A stretch of DNA of 19,661 bases from an uncultured Elusimicrobia bacterium (GCA_900321865.1 ONXP01000052.1:1-19661), one strand, 5' to 3'; positions 8,748-16,618 are shown, numbered from the stretch's first letter. Numbers and translations: made by a program. The notes: a model not told the origin generated them from the sequence alone.

Positions 8748-9824
8748 CTAGATTGTATTATTTTTTTCAATATTTTCTAAAATTTGCTTAAATTTTTCTT
8801 TTATCAAAGATTTGTCAAATGTTTCTAATAAATTTCCTTTTTTAAAAATCATAACTTTGTTTCCAACCCCTGACATTGCAATATCGGCATCCTTAGCCTC
8901 ACCTGGACCATTTACAACACATCCCATAACAGCTATTTTTATCGGAATAGATTTATTCCCAGAAAAATCTAAAGTATAAATATATTTTTCTATTTCTTTA
9001 ATTAATTCTATAACATTTATCGTGGTTCTAGCACATGTTGGACAAGAAACAAGAGTAGGATATTTTTTTCTAATCCCTAAACAATTTAAAATATTATATG
9101 CAGCAAAGATCTCATATATTGGGTCGTCCGTTAAAGAAACCCTAATAGTATCGCCTATATTTTCTTTTAATAATTCTGATAATGCAATGCTAGACTTAAT
9201 CAATCCAGAAAAAATAGAACCCGACTCGGTTAAGCCAATATGCACTGGATAATCTGAAACTAAAGAAAAATTTTTATAAGCTAAATAATTTAAATTAATA
9301 TCGCTTGATTTTAGAGAAATAACCAAATTATAAAAATTATTTTGTTCAAAAATATTTATAAAATCTAAAGTTTTTTGGGTCATAATAGAAGCTTTTTTTT
9401 CTAAACTCAAAGCATCATCCCAAACATCGTGAAGCGATCCAGCATTTACACCTATTCTAATGGCAATATCAAAATCTAAGGCCATTTTTATAATCTCAGC
9501 AAGATGATTTTTATGAATATTCCCAGGATTTATGCGAATCTTGTCCGCTCCATTTTTGATAGCTAAAATTGCTAATTTATGGTCAAAATGAATATCACAA
9601 ATCAAAGGAATATCAATATTTTTTTTAATGACTTTTATTGCCTCTGCTGAAGCTTCATCAGGAACACTTACCCTAACTAATTCACATCCTGCCCTTTCTA
9701 AAGCTTTAATCTGAGAAACCGTTTTTTCTGCATCTTTCGTCAAAGTATTAGTCATAGACTGAACTAAAATTTCATTTCCATTGCCAATAAATTTATTCCC
9801 AATTTTTACTTTTTTAGTTTTCAA
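8748..9824 (-). CDS. ispG: 4-hydroxy-3-methylbut-2-enyl diphosphate synthase (IspG/GcpE)
   Basis: IspG makes HMBPP from methylerythritol cyclodiphosphate, the penultimate step of the MEP isoprenoid pathway, in the cytoplasm. The N-terminal TIM-barrel part shows VQSMTNT (21-27), RVSVPDE and NPGNIH (99-104). The C-terminal part has the 4Fe-4S ligands C261 and C264 (SCPTCART), C302 and E309 (GCVVNGPGEAKDADI). The 358-aa length equals the usual bacterial single-insert-free form. The start is TTG, inside the end of the upstream transferase gene (11-base overlap), with a GAAGG site about 8 bases ahead; the next in-frame Met is at residue 24, beyond conserved sequence, so TTG is preferred. Isoprenoid supply feeds undecaprenyl phosphate, which suits the wall genes nearby. 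Confidence 0.96.
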   Translation of the reverse strand: MKTKKVKIGNKFIGNGNEILVQSMTNTLTKDAEKTVSQIKALERAGCELVRVSVPDEASAEAIKVIKKNIDIPLICDIHFDHKLAILAIKNGADKIRINPGNIHKNHLAEIIKMALDFDIAIRIGVNAGSLHDVWDDALSLEKKASIMTQKTLDFINIFEQNNFYNLVISLKSSDINLNYLAYKNFSLVSDYPVHIGLTESGSIFSGLIKSSIALSELLKENIGDTIRVSLTDDPIYEIFAAYNILNCLGIRKKYPTLVSCPTCARTTINVIELIKEIEKYIYTLDFSGNKSIPIKIAVMGCVVNGPGEAKDADIAMSGVGNKVMIFKKGNLLETFDKSLIKEKFKQILENIEKNNTI

Positions 9825-11676
9825 TTTTTTTGCCTTCGTTATAAATTTCTTGTAAACGTTTATTGTTTTTAATTATATCAAAAATTTTTTCTTTTTTATC
9901 ATTAGAAATCTCATCCCAAATATTATTTTTTTGTAATGGATCTTTTTCTAAATCATAAAAAGCCTCTTTTTCTTGAGTTGAAAATGTAAATGAATTTTTA
10001 TCGCAATAAATAGCAAAAAGTTCTATATCTTGCCTTCTAAATTCAGTATTATTTGACATTATAACAATTCTATCCTTTATATCCTTAAAAAGTGATTTTC
10101 CATCTAATAAATTTACAATTTCTGAATTTTTTTCTTCTAAATTTAAAATTGTCATAATAGTTGGAATAATATCTATATTTGATGCTAAAACAGTTTCATT
10201 CTTTTTGATATTGTCAAAAAGATCTTTATGCTCTTTTATAAATTTTTCTGGAAAAATTATAAAAAAAGGGATATTAAGTGTATCTTTTTTCATAGAATAT
10301 AGTCTAACAATATTATTCGTCAATGGAGTAGAATGATCTCCCGTAAAAATAATTATTGTATCTTTTAAAAGGTTTTTTTCTTCAAAAAAATCAAAAATTT
10401 CTTTCCAAGCATAATCTAAAATATAAAGAGCATTGTCATATTTAAAATCTGATTTTTTATCATTTTTAAGATATTTACTGCTCTGCTGAAACGGAGAATG
10501 TAAAGCATTAGAATTATAAATTGCTAAAAATTTTTCATCTTTATTGAGTTTTTCCAAGTCTTTTTTAAAATATTTAACAGCTTTAAGATCATCTATCCCG
10601 CAATCATGAATAATAGGTTCATTCGTATCTAAGGCTGTTTTAAAATAATCAGGAGAATTTGGTAAGCTAAACAAAAAAGTATCAAAATTCACCCAATTAT
10701 AATTCTGAGCACTAGCAAATACACTTTTCATAGATTTTGCTTTTGCATAACTCCAAATTAGAGGCAGTAAATGCAATTTTTCCAAAGAATTTTCAGGGCT
10801 TACTCCAGTCATAATAGAAGGAATAGAAACATCAGTACATCCAGCATTAGAATAAAAATTATGAAAAACTACCAATCTATCCTTTACAGAATCTAAATAA
10901 TCGTTTATAAATTTAGCATATTCGCTTTTCATACCATAAATTCCCAGGCCATATTTATTAAAAGACTCATTTATTATTAACAAAATATTAAAATCTGAAG
11001 GGCTTTCGCTTTTTTTTACTGTCAATCTATCAAAAGAATTATAAAGTTTTAAGTTGTTTTGTTTTTCTAAACTTTTTAAATTTTTAATTCCCATTAAAAA
11101 AGATTCGTCAAGTAATCTAAATTTATTTAAAACCAACTTTTTCGTTTGATTTAAAAGCACTAAAATAGAAACAATTATTAAAATGATTTTTATAATTTCT
11201 TTGACAATATTTTTTACTTTTCTTTGAAAAATATGTTTATAAAAAATTCCAAAAAATAATCCTAGCCAAATGACTAAAAACAATATTCCTTTTAGGTTAA
11301 ATAAATACACTTTTATGTAAAGAAATAAAAAACTATAGTCATCAAAAACATATTTAATCATACTAGCATTTATAAAATTTTGAAATTCTCGAAATAAAAA
11401 AAATGTCGACACATAAAGCAAAGTCACAAGAAATGATACTAATAAAAAGTAAATAGTTTTAAGAATTTTATTTTTTATTAAATTAGAACAAATTTCTATA
11501 AATTCCCAACAAAGAAAGCTGGTTATACCTGAACAAATAAAAACTTTGAAATTAAACTGCATTTTATTCTCAAGAAAAAAGAAAAATATAAAACTTAAAA
11601 ATAAATTCAAAAAAAAGATTTTAACTGAAATTTTTGAAAAAAACTTTTTGAATGCTACAAAATTTAATTTATTCAT
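9814..11676 (-). CDS. Membrane phospho-transferase of the sulfatase/alkaline phosphatase fold (LtaS/EptA-like)
   Basis: About five hydrophobic segments fill residues 18-180, followed by an extracytoplasmic catalytic domain of the sulfatase fold. Metal and nucleophile positions are recognisable: ILLIINES with Glu237, NAGCTDVSIPSIMTG with Thr281 as likely nucleophile, NALHSPF with His393, and TGDHSTPL with Asp447-His448. Proteins of this layout move phosphoglycerol (LtaS, OpgB) or phosphoethanolamine (EptA) from a phospholipid to a glycan or to lipid A on the outer face of the membrane. The gene overlaps pgsA by eight bases, whose pathway makes phosphatidylglycerol, the LtaS donor. Lipid A genes lie upstream in the same series. 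I cannot decide between phosphoglycerol and phosphoethanolamine transfer. Its 620-aa length suits either group. Confidence 0.85.
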   Translation of the reverse strand: MNKLNFVAFKKFFSKISVKIFFLNLFLSFIFFFFLENKMQFNFKVFICSGITSFLCWEFIEICSNLIKNKILKTIYFLLVSFLVTLLYVSTFFLFREFQNFINASMIKYVFDDYSFLFLYIKVYLFNLKGILFLVIWLGLFFGIFYKHIFQRKVKNIVKEIIKIILIIVSILVLLNQTKKLVLNKFRLLDESFLMGIKNLKSLEKQNNLKLYNSFDRLTVKKSESPSDFNILLIINESFNKYGLGIYGMKSEYAKFINDYLDSVKDRLVVFHNFYSNAGCTDVSIPSIMTGVSPENSLEKLHLLPLIWSYAKAKSMKSVFASAQNYNWVNFDTFLFSLPNSPDYFKTALDTNEPIIHDCGIDDLKAVKYFKKDLEKLNKDEKFLAIYNSNALHSPFQQSSKYLKNDKKSDFKYDNALYILDYAWKEIFDFFEEKNLLKDTIIIFTGDHSTPLTNNIVRLYSMKKDTLNIPFFIIFPEKFIKEHKDLFDNIKKNETVLASNIDIIPTIMTILNLEEKNSEIVNLLDGKSLFKDIKDRIVIMSNNTEFRRQDIELFAIYCDKNSFTFSTQEKEAFYDLEKDPLQKNNIWDEISNDKKEKIFDIIKNNKRLQEIYNEGKKIEN

Positions 11677-12241
11677 TGATTAAGACCCTTTTGTACTTAT
11701 AAATATACAAAATCCCAGACAATAATGTGAAAATTGACAAAAAATAAATATAAATTTTAACAAAATAAAAAACCAATATATTTTTAACAATTTGATTGCC
11801 AAAAAAATCCATCAAAATTAAAATTAAAATCATAAGAAATATGAAAATTAATTGAAAAGAAGTCTTATATTTGCCAGATTTCTGGGCTCCCAAAACTATT
11901 CCCTTTGTGGCTGCTAAAGTTCTAAAACCCGTAATCAAAAATTCTCTAGACAAAATCAATGAAACCCCCCAGGCTGGAACTAGTAAGTTTTTATTACTAG
12001 CAAAATATATAAAAGCCGAAGAAATAAAAATTTTATCAGCTAATGGATCAATAAGTTTTCCAAAATCGGTTATTATATCATTTTTTCTGGCAATATATCC
12101 ATCTAAAAAATCTGAAAAAGTAGCATAAAAAAAACAAATCATAGAAATAATATGCCAAAAAATCCCATTCATTTCTAAGCTAAACATAAACAAAGGAACT
12201 ATAAAAATTCTACTTACAGTGATTTTATTTACTAAATTCAT
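11669..12241 (-). CDS. pgsA: CDP-diacylglycerol-glycerol-3-phosphate 3-phosphatidyltransferase
   Basis: PgsA joins CDP-diacylglycerol and glycerol-3-phosphate to give phosphatidylglycerol phosphate in the inner membrane. The complete CDP-alcohol phosphotransferase motif is present: D44-x2-D47-G48-x2-A51-R52-x8-G61-x3-D65-x3-D69. The N-terminal NLVNKITVSRIFIVPLF is typical of PgsA (usually NxPNxLTxxRI...P), and several hydrophobic helices follow. The 190-aa length is normal. It starts 42 bases after hisA and its TAA overlaps the next gene, a putative phospholipid-dependent transferase, by eight bases. A phosphatidylserine synthase or other CDP-alcohol transferase is less likely given length and the N-terminal pattern. 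Confidence 0.93.
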   Translation of the reverse strand: MNLVNKITVSRIFIVPLFMFSLEMNGIFWHIISMICFFYATFSDFLDGYIARKNDIITDFGKLIDPLADKIFISSAFIYFASNKNLLVPAWGVSLILSREFLITGFRTLAATKGIVLGAQKSGKYKTSFQLIFIFLMILILILMDFFGNQIVKNILVFYFVKIYIYFLSIFTLLSGILYIYKYKRVLINE

Positions 12242-12283
12242 TTTTTACCCATTTTGATTTTCTTTATTAAAATATTTAAATTT

Positions 12284-13030
12284 TTAATTTTTAGAAAGTT
12301 TTTTAGATTTTTTGAGTAGAGCTAAGGCTTCTTTTATATCGAGCTTACCTGTATAAATAGCTTTGCCAGAAATCACACCTTTTATATTTTTTATGTTTAG
12401 GTTTATTAAAATTTCCAAATCTTTTATATTAGAAACTCCCCCTGAGACAATAATATCTTTATCGGTAAAAGATGTAATTTTTTTTAAGCCAAGAGTATTT
12501 ATTCCTTTCATAGTGCCATCTCTAGTTATATCAGTCCAAATAAATTCATTTATCCCAAAACTAGACATTTCTTTTATAAAATCTTTAGCCAAAATATTAG
12601 ATTTTTCAGTCCAGCCTTTAACTAACACATAATCATATTTTACATCTATACCTATAGTAAAAACATCAGAAAAGTTTTCTATAGATTTTTCGACAAAACT
12701 AGGATCTTTTATCGCAATTGTCCCTAAAACTATTCTATTTATTCCTATATCTAAAAGCATTTTTATTCTTTCAAAATCTCTTATCCCTCCACCAACATCT
12801 ATAAAAAAATTCGTATTTTTTCTAATTTCTTTTATTGTATCAAAGTTAATCATCTCACCATTAAAGGCTCCGTCTATATCAACTATATGCAATCTTTTTG
12901 CCCCAAGATCTTCAAACTGTTTTGCTATTTTTAGAGGCGAATCTGAATAAATAACTTCTGTCCCTATCTTACCCTCAGTTAATCTGATACATTTTTTATT
13001 TTTTATATCAATGGATGGAATAAATTCCAT
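12284..13030 (-). CDS. hisA: ProFAR isomerase HisA (histidine biosynthesis)
   Basis: HisA isomerises ProFAR to PRFAR, the fourth step of histidine synthesis, in the cytoplasm. The (beta/alpha)8 barrel shows the catalytic Asp8 in PSIDI, HIVDIDGAFNG (48-58), DVGGGIR, the second half Asp129 region (GIDVKYDYVLVKGW), Thr166 and Asp171 (WTDITRDGT), and VSGGVS for phosphate binding. Length 248 is standard. An AGAGGA ribosome site is well placed before the ATG. No other his gene is within the window, which is unusual because hisA normally neighbours hisH and hisF; the remaining pathway genes must be elsewhere if the route is complete. A PriA-type double function cannot be excluded, although the Trp140 context looks like HisA. 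Confidence 0.95.
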   Translation of the reverse strand: MEFIPSIDIKNKKCIRLTEGKIGTEVIYSDSPLKIAKQFEDLGAKRLHIVDIDGAFNGEMINFDTIKEIRKNTNFFIDVGGGIRDFERIKMLLDIGINRIVLGTIAIKDPSFVEKSIENFSDVFTIGIDVKYDYVLVKGWTEKSNILAKDFIKEMSSFGINEFIWTDITRDGTMKGINTLGLKKITSFTDKDIIVSGGVSNIKDLEILINLNIKNIKGVISGKAIYTGKLDIKEALALLKKSKKLSKN

Positions 13031-13064
13031 AATTTCCTCTTATTAAAAACTTAATTTGAATTTT

Positions 13065-13925
13065 TTAGATTTTATTTTGCAAATCTTGCTTTAATTTCAT
13101 TAAAGCATCTTTTTCTTTATCTTTATACATTCTTTGTTTATTCATAATATCGTCAAAATCTATATATTTTGCATCAAAAATAGGACCATCAATGCAAGTA
13201 AATTTGTATTCATTATTATATTTTATTTTACAAGCTCCACACATTCCTATCCCATCCACCATCAAAACTTCTAAACTAACTAAAAATGGAATTTCTTTTT
13301 TTCTTTTTTCATTCTCTTTTTTTACAATATCATAAATCGACTTCATCATAATAATAGGCCCAACCGCAACCACTAAATCAAAATTTCGATTTTTTTCAAA
13401 AAGTCTGGTTAAAATATCGCTAGTAAAACCCTTTTCTCCAAGGCTACCATCATTGGACGATAAAAATAATTCACTTGAATATTTTTTTAAATTTTCTTCT
13501 AAGAAAAATAAAGACCTATTTCTAACACCTATTATTGTAGAAACATTATTTTTTTCTAAGGTCAATTCTTTTATTATTGGAGCTATAGCAGCTATACCTA
13601 CCCCTCCACCAATTACCAAAACTTTGCCATAGTATTTCGTTTCAAAAGGCTCGCCAAGTGGTCCTAATACATCTAAAATTTCATCTCCAACCTCTAAAAA
13701 TGACAATTTTTTAGAACTAACACCTAAGTCTTGGATAAATAACTTTATAATCCCTTTTTCTCTATCATTATCAGCAATGGTTAGTGGAATTCTTTCCGCA
13801 AATTCATCCAGCCTAACCATAACAAATTGCCCAGCTTTTGCATTAAAACTAATATTTGGAGCTAAAACATCTAATTCCGTAATTACTTCACCTATTTTAT
13901 TCTTATATAAAATTTTATATCCCAT
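13065..13925 (-). CDS. Sulfide dehydrogenase/NfnA-like FAD- and NAD-binding iron-sulfur subunit
   Basis: This 286-aa protein has a ferredoxin-reductase layout. An FAD barrel shows R45-I-P-L-T-I, and a nucleotide domain shows VIGGGVGIAAIAP (104-116). The C-terminal cluster region VDGIGMCGACK...FTCIDGP has Asp224, Cys229, Cys232 and Cys244. That Asp plus three Cys pattern is the 2Fe-2S site known from NfnA/SudB, the small subunit of electron-bifurcating transhydrogenase and sulfide dehydrogenase. The fold is shared with PyrK, the dihydroorotate dehydrogenase electron-transfer subunit, but the RIPLTI and DGxGMCGAC features favour NfnA/SudB. The large GltD-like subunit is not adjacent. The ATG follows the lpxI stop directly (TAAATG) and its GGAG site lies inside the end of lpxI. 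Confidence 0.88.
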   Translation of the reverse strand: MGYKILYKNKIGEVITELDVLAPNISFNAKAGQFVMVRLDEFAERIPLTIADNDREKGIIKLFIQDLGVSSKKLSFLEVGDEILDVLGPLGEPFETKYYGKVLVIGGGVGIAAIAPIIKELTLEKNNVSTIIGVRNRSLFFLEENLKKYSSELFLSSNDGSLGEKGFTSDILTRLFEKNRNFDLVVAVGPIIMMKSIYDIVKKENEKRKKEIPFLVSLEVLMVDGIGMCGACKIKYNNEYKFTCIDGPIFDAKYIDFDDIMNKQRMYKDKEKDALMKLKQDLQNKI

Positions 13926-14732
13926 TTATACTCCAAAAATAGATATTTTATTTTCGTTAGCTATCTTTATAGCTTCTTCAGTATTAAAAAATAAAGTCTT
14001 CCCAGATTCATAAACAAGAGCTTTTGCTTTTATGTTTTTTAGAATTTCAAATGTATCTTTTCCTATTACCGGCACATCAAACCTATTATCCTGATTGGGT
14101 TTATTTACCTTTGCTATTACCAGGCCTTCCCCAGCTAAAGCATAACCCCTAAGGATGCATTCGTCAGTTCCTTCAAAGCCTTCGACAGCTATCACTGCTT
14201 TATCTTTCGTTGCCACCGTCTGCCCTATATCTAAAGCAGCTATGGATTTGGCTATATTAAATGCAAAATATATTTCGTCCTCTGTCAAATTGTTAAAATT
14301 ATTGTTTATAAAACCTTTTTTATTAGGAAGCCATTTTTCCATATATGTAAGGGAGGAAATTAATTCTATTTCTTCTTTTTTTAATTCTTGTGCCACTGCA
14401 CCCAAAATAGTATCAGCCTTGTTATTAATAAGAGATCCTAAAAGTTTTATAGCTCTAAAATCTAATTTTACCTCGGTAAAAAGTTTGGTATGATGAACTT
14501 TACCGCACATCACAGCCTTTTTTACTAAATTAGTTTTCATTATATCAATAATCGTATTCAGCTTTCCTATGTTTACCCAAAAAGTCAAAAATCCAAAATT
14601 TTCTATAGCTTTGTTAGTCTCTCCTATCAAAGCAATAACTATAGTTTTAAATTTAATATTTCTATTTTTAATCTCGTCTAAAAATAAAAACGGAAAATCT
14701 CCGCTCCCACAAATAACAGCTAAATTTGACAT
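13926..14732 (-). CDS. lpxI: UDP-2,3-diacylglucosamine pyrophosphatase LpxI (DUF1009)
   Basis: LpxI hydrolyses UDP-2,3-diacylglucosamine to lipid X and UMP in lipid A synthesis and replaces LpxH in many bacteria. The product begins with LAVICGSGDFP, typical of the N-terminal domain. It contains KAVMCGKVHH (72-81), ADTILGAVA, then in the C-terminal catalytic domain DIGQTVATKDKAVIAVEGFEGTD (168-190, conserved) and RFDVPVIGKDT with the catalytic-type Asp219. I place the start at the ATG at 14732 because GGAAAGGG lies just upstream; an in-frame TTG four codons earlier overlaps that site. Length is 268 aa, close to the usual 270-280. It follows lpxA by 25 bases, an order also seen in alphaproteobacteria, but lpxB, lpxD and fabZ are not here. 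Confidence 0.94.
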   Translation of the reverse strand: MSNLAVICGSGDFPFLFLDEIKNRNIKFKTIVIALIGETNKAIENFGFLTFWVNIGKLNTIIDIMKTNLVKKAVMCGKVHHTKLFTEVKLDFRAIKLLGSLINNKADTILGAVAQELKKEEIELISSLTYMEKWLPNKKGFINNNFNNLTEDEIYFAFNIAKSIAALDIGQTVATKDKAVIAVEGFEGTDECILRGYALAGEGLVIAKVNKPNQDNRFDVPVIGKDTFEILKNIKAKALVYESGKTLFFNTEEAIKIANENKISIFGV

Positions 14733-14734
14733 AA

Positions 14735-14742
14735 CCCTTTCC
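14735..14742 (-). promoter_or_regulatory. Ribosome binding site deciding the lpxI start
   Basis: On the minus strand GGAAAGGG ends two bases before the ATG at 14732. Its position explains why the ATG, and not the in-frame TTG at 14744, is the likely start: the TTG would begin immediately before the site and has no purine-rich element of its own. Confidence 0.6.
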
Positions 14743-14757
14743 AAAAAGCTTATTATT

Positions 14758-15534
14758 CTAACCTCTAGGAACTCCTCTTTTAGAGTTTTTTATAAAATCA
14801 ATAAAAATTTCGACTTCTTTTGACTGTAAATTTAAATCTTCGACTGCTTTTATAGCCTCTGTGAAAAGCATCTTTCCTCTGAAAATAATTTTGTATGCTT
14901 TTTTTAAATCTAAAACTGATTGGCTAGAAAAATTATGTCTCTCAAGCCCCACAGTATTTAATCCATAAAGTTTAGCTGGAGAATCAGCACACTTTACATA
15001 AGGCGGAATATCCTGGGGAACTCTAGCTCCTCCACCTATGATTGAGTTCCTTCCCACTTTTACGAATTGATGTACTGGAACAAGACCTCCTATTATAGCA
15101 TAGTCTTCTACCTCTACATGCCCTGCCAATGTGACTAAATTTGCTAAAATGACATTATTTCCAACTACACAATCATGGGCAACATGAACATTCGTCATCA
15201 GAAGACAATTAGCTCCCACAACTGTTTTATTACTATAACTAGTCCCTCTATTTATGGTAACATATTCTCTAATTATAGTATTATTCCCAACTATAGTCTC
15301 TGTCTCTTCACCTTTATATTTTAAATCTTGTGGTTCATTGCCTATGACTGCACCTGTAAAAATTTTGCATTTTTCACCTATAGTCGTAATTCCATCTATA
15401 ACGACATTGGCGCCTATAATCGTCCCATCGCCAATTTTTACATTGTCACCTATAATAACATTAGGCCCAATCTTTACATCTTTACCTAAATATGCTTTTT
15501 TTGAAATAATAGCACTAGAATGAATATTGTCCAT
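14758..15534 (-). CDS. lpxA: Acyl-ACP-UDP-N-acetylglucosamine O-acyltransferase LpxA
   Basis: LpxA adds a 3-hydroxyacyl chain to UDP-GlcNAc, the first step of lipid A synthesis, as a cytoplasmic trimer. The N-terminal two thirds are hexapeptide repeats of a left-handed beta-helix (IGPNVIIGDNVKIGDGTIIG and following). Family signatures are GNEPQDLKYKGE (65-76), NVHVAHDCVVGN with catalytic His120, GHVEVEDYAIIGG and HQFVKVG. The helical C-terminus holds GLERHNFS. The start is the ATG at 15534, giving 258 aa with the usual start MDNIHSSAII; a GAGGGG site lies three bases upstream (15538-15543). A longer in-frame extension to 15579 runs into the tRNA gene and is not real. The tRNA ends 20 bases upstream, so the two are probably cotranscribed and separated by tRNA processing. 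Confidence 0.96.
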   Translation of the reverse strand: MDNIHSSAIISKKAYLGKDVKIGPNVIIGDNVKIGDGTIIGANVVIDGITTIGEKCKIFTGAVIGNEPQDLKYKGEETETIVGNNTIIREYVTINRGTSYSNKTVVGANCLLMTNVHVAHDCVVGNNVILANLVTLAGHVEVEDYAIIGGLVPVHQFVKVGRNSIIGGGARVPQDIPPYVKCADSPAKLYGLNTVGLERHNFSSQSVLDLKKAYKIIFRGKMLFTEAIKAVEDLNLQSKEVEIFIDFIKNSKRGVPRG

Positions 15535-15554
15535 TTTCCCCTCAAAATAAAAAA

Positions 15555-15628
15555 TGCACTCGGTGCGACTCGAACGCACGACCTACTGAATCGCAATCAG
15601 TTGCTCTATCCAGCTGAGCTACGAATGC
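15555..15628 (-). tRNA. tRNA-Arg, anticodon GCG
   Basis: A complete 74-nt cloverleaf can be folded by eye on the minus strand. The acceptor stem GCATTCG/CGAGTGC has one T-G pair. The D arm is GCTC-AGCTGGATA-GAGC. The anticodon arm is ACTGA-TTGCGAT-TCAGT, placing GCG at positions 34-36. The variable loop is AGGTC, and the T arm is GTGCG-TTCGAGT-CGCAC. The discriminator is A. Arginine identity is supported by A20 in the D loop and C35. The 3' CCA is not encoded, so a CCA-adding enzyme is needed. The gene lies 12 bases after truB and 20 bases before lpxA in the same direction. Most bacteria read CGY arginine codons with an ACG anticodon edited to inosine, so GCG is unusual. Confidence 0.95.
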
Positions 15629-15640
15629 AAAAATTTCAAA

Positions 15641-16618
15641 TTAATTTAAATTATTTCTAAAAATAAAATTGTTTTTTACTTTTCCAGAGCCGTCAATATC
15701 AACTATTCCCAAAATTTTATCATTAGAATACAATTTATATTTAGCATTATAATATTTTTTTTCATTTTGCAAAAAATTAAAATTTCCATTCAAAACCTTT
15801 TTAGCTGTTTCACCTTTAGTAATAAGTTTTTCAATCTTTTCATTGTAAAAAGAAGAAAAATATTTTTCAAGCGATAAAATATATTTTTTTAAATCAAATA
15901 TATCAGATATTTCATTTAATTTTTTAGACTTTTCTATAGAAAAATCGCCTATTTTCGTTCTTTCCAATTCTATTAAAGTAGCATTTGTTCCTAATCCCAC
16001 CCCTATATCATTAGCCAATGCCCTAATATATGTTCCCTTAGAACATTTAACTTTTATAGTAAAAACTTGAGAATCTTTGTCAAAATCCAACAAATCTATA
16101 GTTTCTATAAAAATTTCTTTTTTTGGTAAATCTATTTTTCTCCCTTCTCTAGCATATTTATAAAGCCTTTTTCCATTTATACTAACAGCTGAATAAATCG
16201 GAATTTCTTGGGAAATCTTACCTACGAAAAATTTTATTATATTTTCTACATCGCTTCTATCAAAAAAAGTTTTAAAAGTTCCTAAAATATTGCCTTTTAT
16301 ATCATACGTGTCAGTTTTTAGACCTAGCTTTATTTTGGCTATATATTCCTTATTATAATTTTGAAACAAATCTGTTAACCTGGTAGCATCACCAATCAAA
16401 ACTATAAGAAGACCTTTTGCAAAAGGATCTAATGTCCCGGCATGCCCTAATTTTGGGAAAAAACTTTTAATTTGTTTAGTTGGTTTTATATTATTTTTTA
16501 ATAAAAAATCTAAAAATAATTTTCTTATCCTCATCAAAGCAAAAAAAGAAGAAATATCAGGCGGTTTATTCAAAAGCAAAAATCCATTTATCTTTAAAAC
16601 TTGTAAAATTTCATTCAC
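15641..16618 (-). CDS. truB: tRNA pseudouridine-55 synthase TruB
   Basis: TruB converts U55 in the T loop of most tRNAs to pseudouridine. The N-terminal GFLLLNKPPDISSF and GHAGTLDPFAKGLL with catalytic Asp64 are diagnostic. Further motifs are EYIAKIKLG, PIYSAVSINGKRLYKYAREG and KVKCSKGTYIRALANDIG. About 20 extra residues separate the KPP motif from GTLDP compared with short bacterial forms; the C-terminal tail is PUA-like. Length is 325 aa. The start is GTG, eight bases inside the end of nrnA, and no Met occurs before residue 29, beyond the conserved KPP motif, so GTG is the credible start. A tRNA gene whose T loop holds the target U follows 12 bases downstream. Confidence 0.95.
   Translation of the reverse strand: MNEILQVLKINGFLLLNKPPDISSFFALMRIRKLFLDFLLKNNIKPTKQIKSFFPKLGHAGTLDPFAKGLLIVLIGDATRLTDLFQNYNKEYIAKIKLGLKTDTYDIKGNILGTFKTFFDRSDVENIIKFFVGKISQEIPIYSAVSINGKRLYKYAREGRKIDLPKKEIFIETIDLLDFDKDSQVFTIKVKCSKGTYIRALANDIGVGLGTNATLIELERTKIGDFSIEKSKKLNEISDIFDLKKYILSLEKYFSSFYNEKIEKLITKGETAKKVLNGNFNFLQNEKKYYNAKYKLYSNDKILGIVDIDGSGKVKNNFIFRNNLN

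Noticed and set aside
14733-14744. TTG start for lpxI four codons upstream
   Set aside because: It overlaps the likely ribosome site of the ATG and has none itself.
15535-15579. In-frame upstream extension of lpxA beginning ATGCGATCGAGT-like residues MRSSRTE
   Set aside because: It overlaps the 3' half of the tRNA and adds residues not found in LpxA; the inner ATG has a strong ribosome site.
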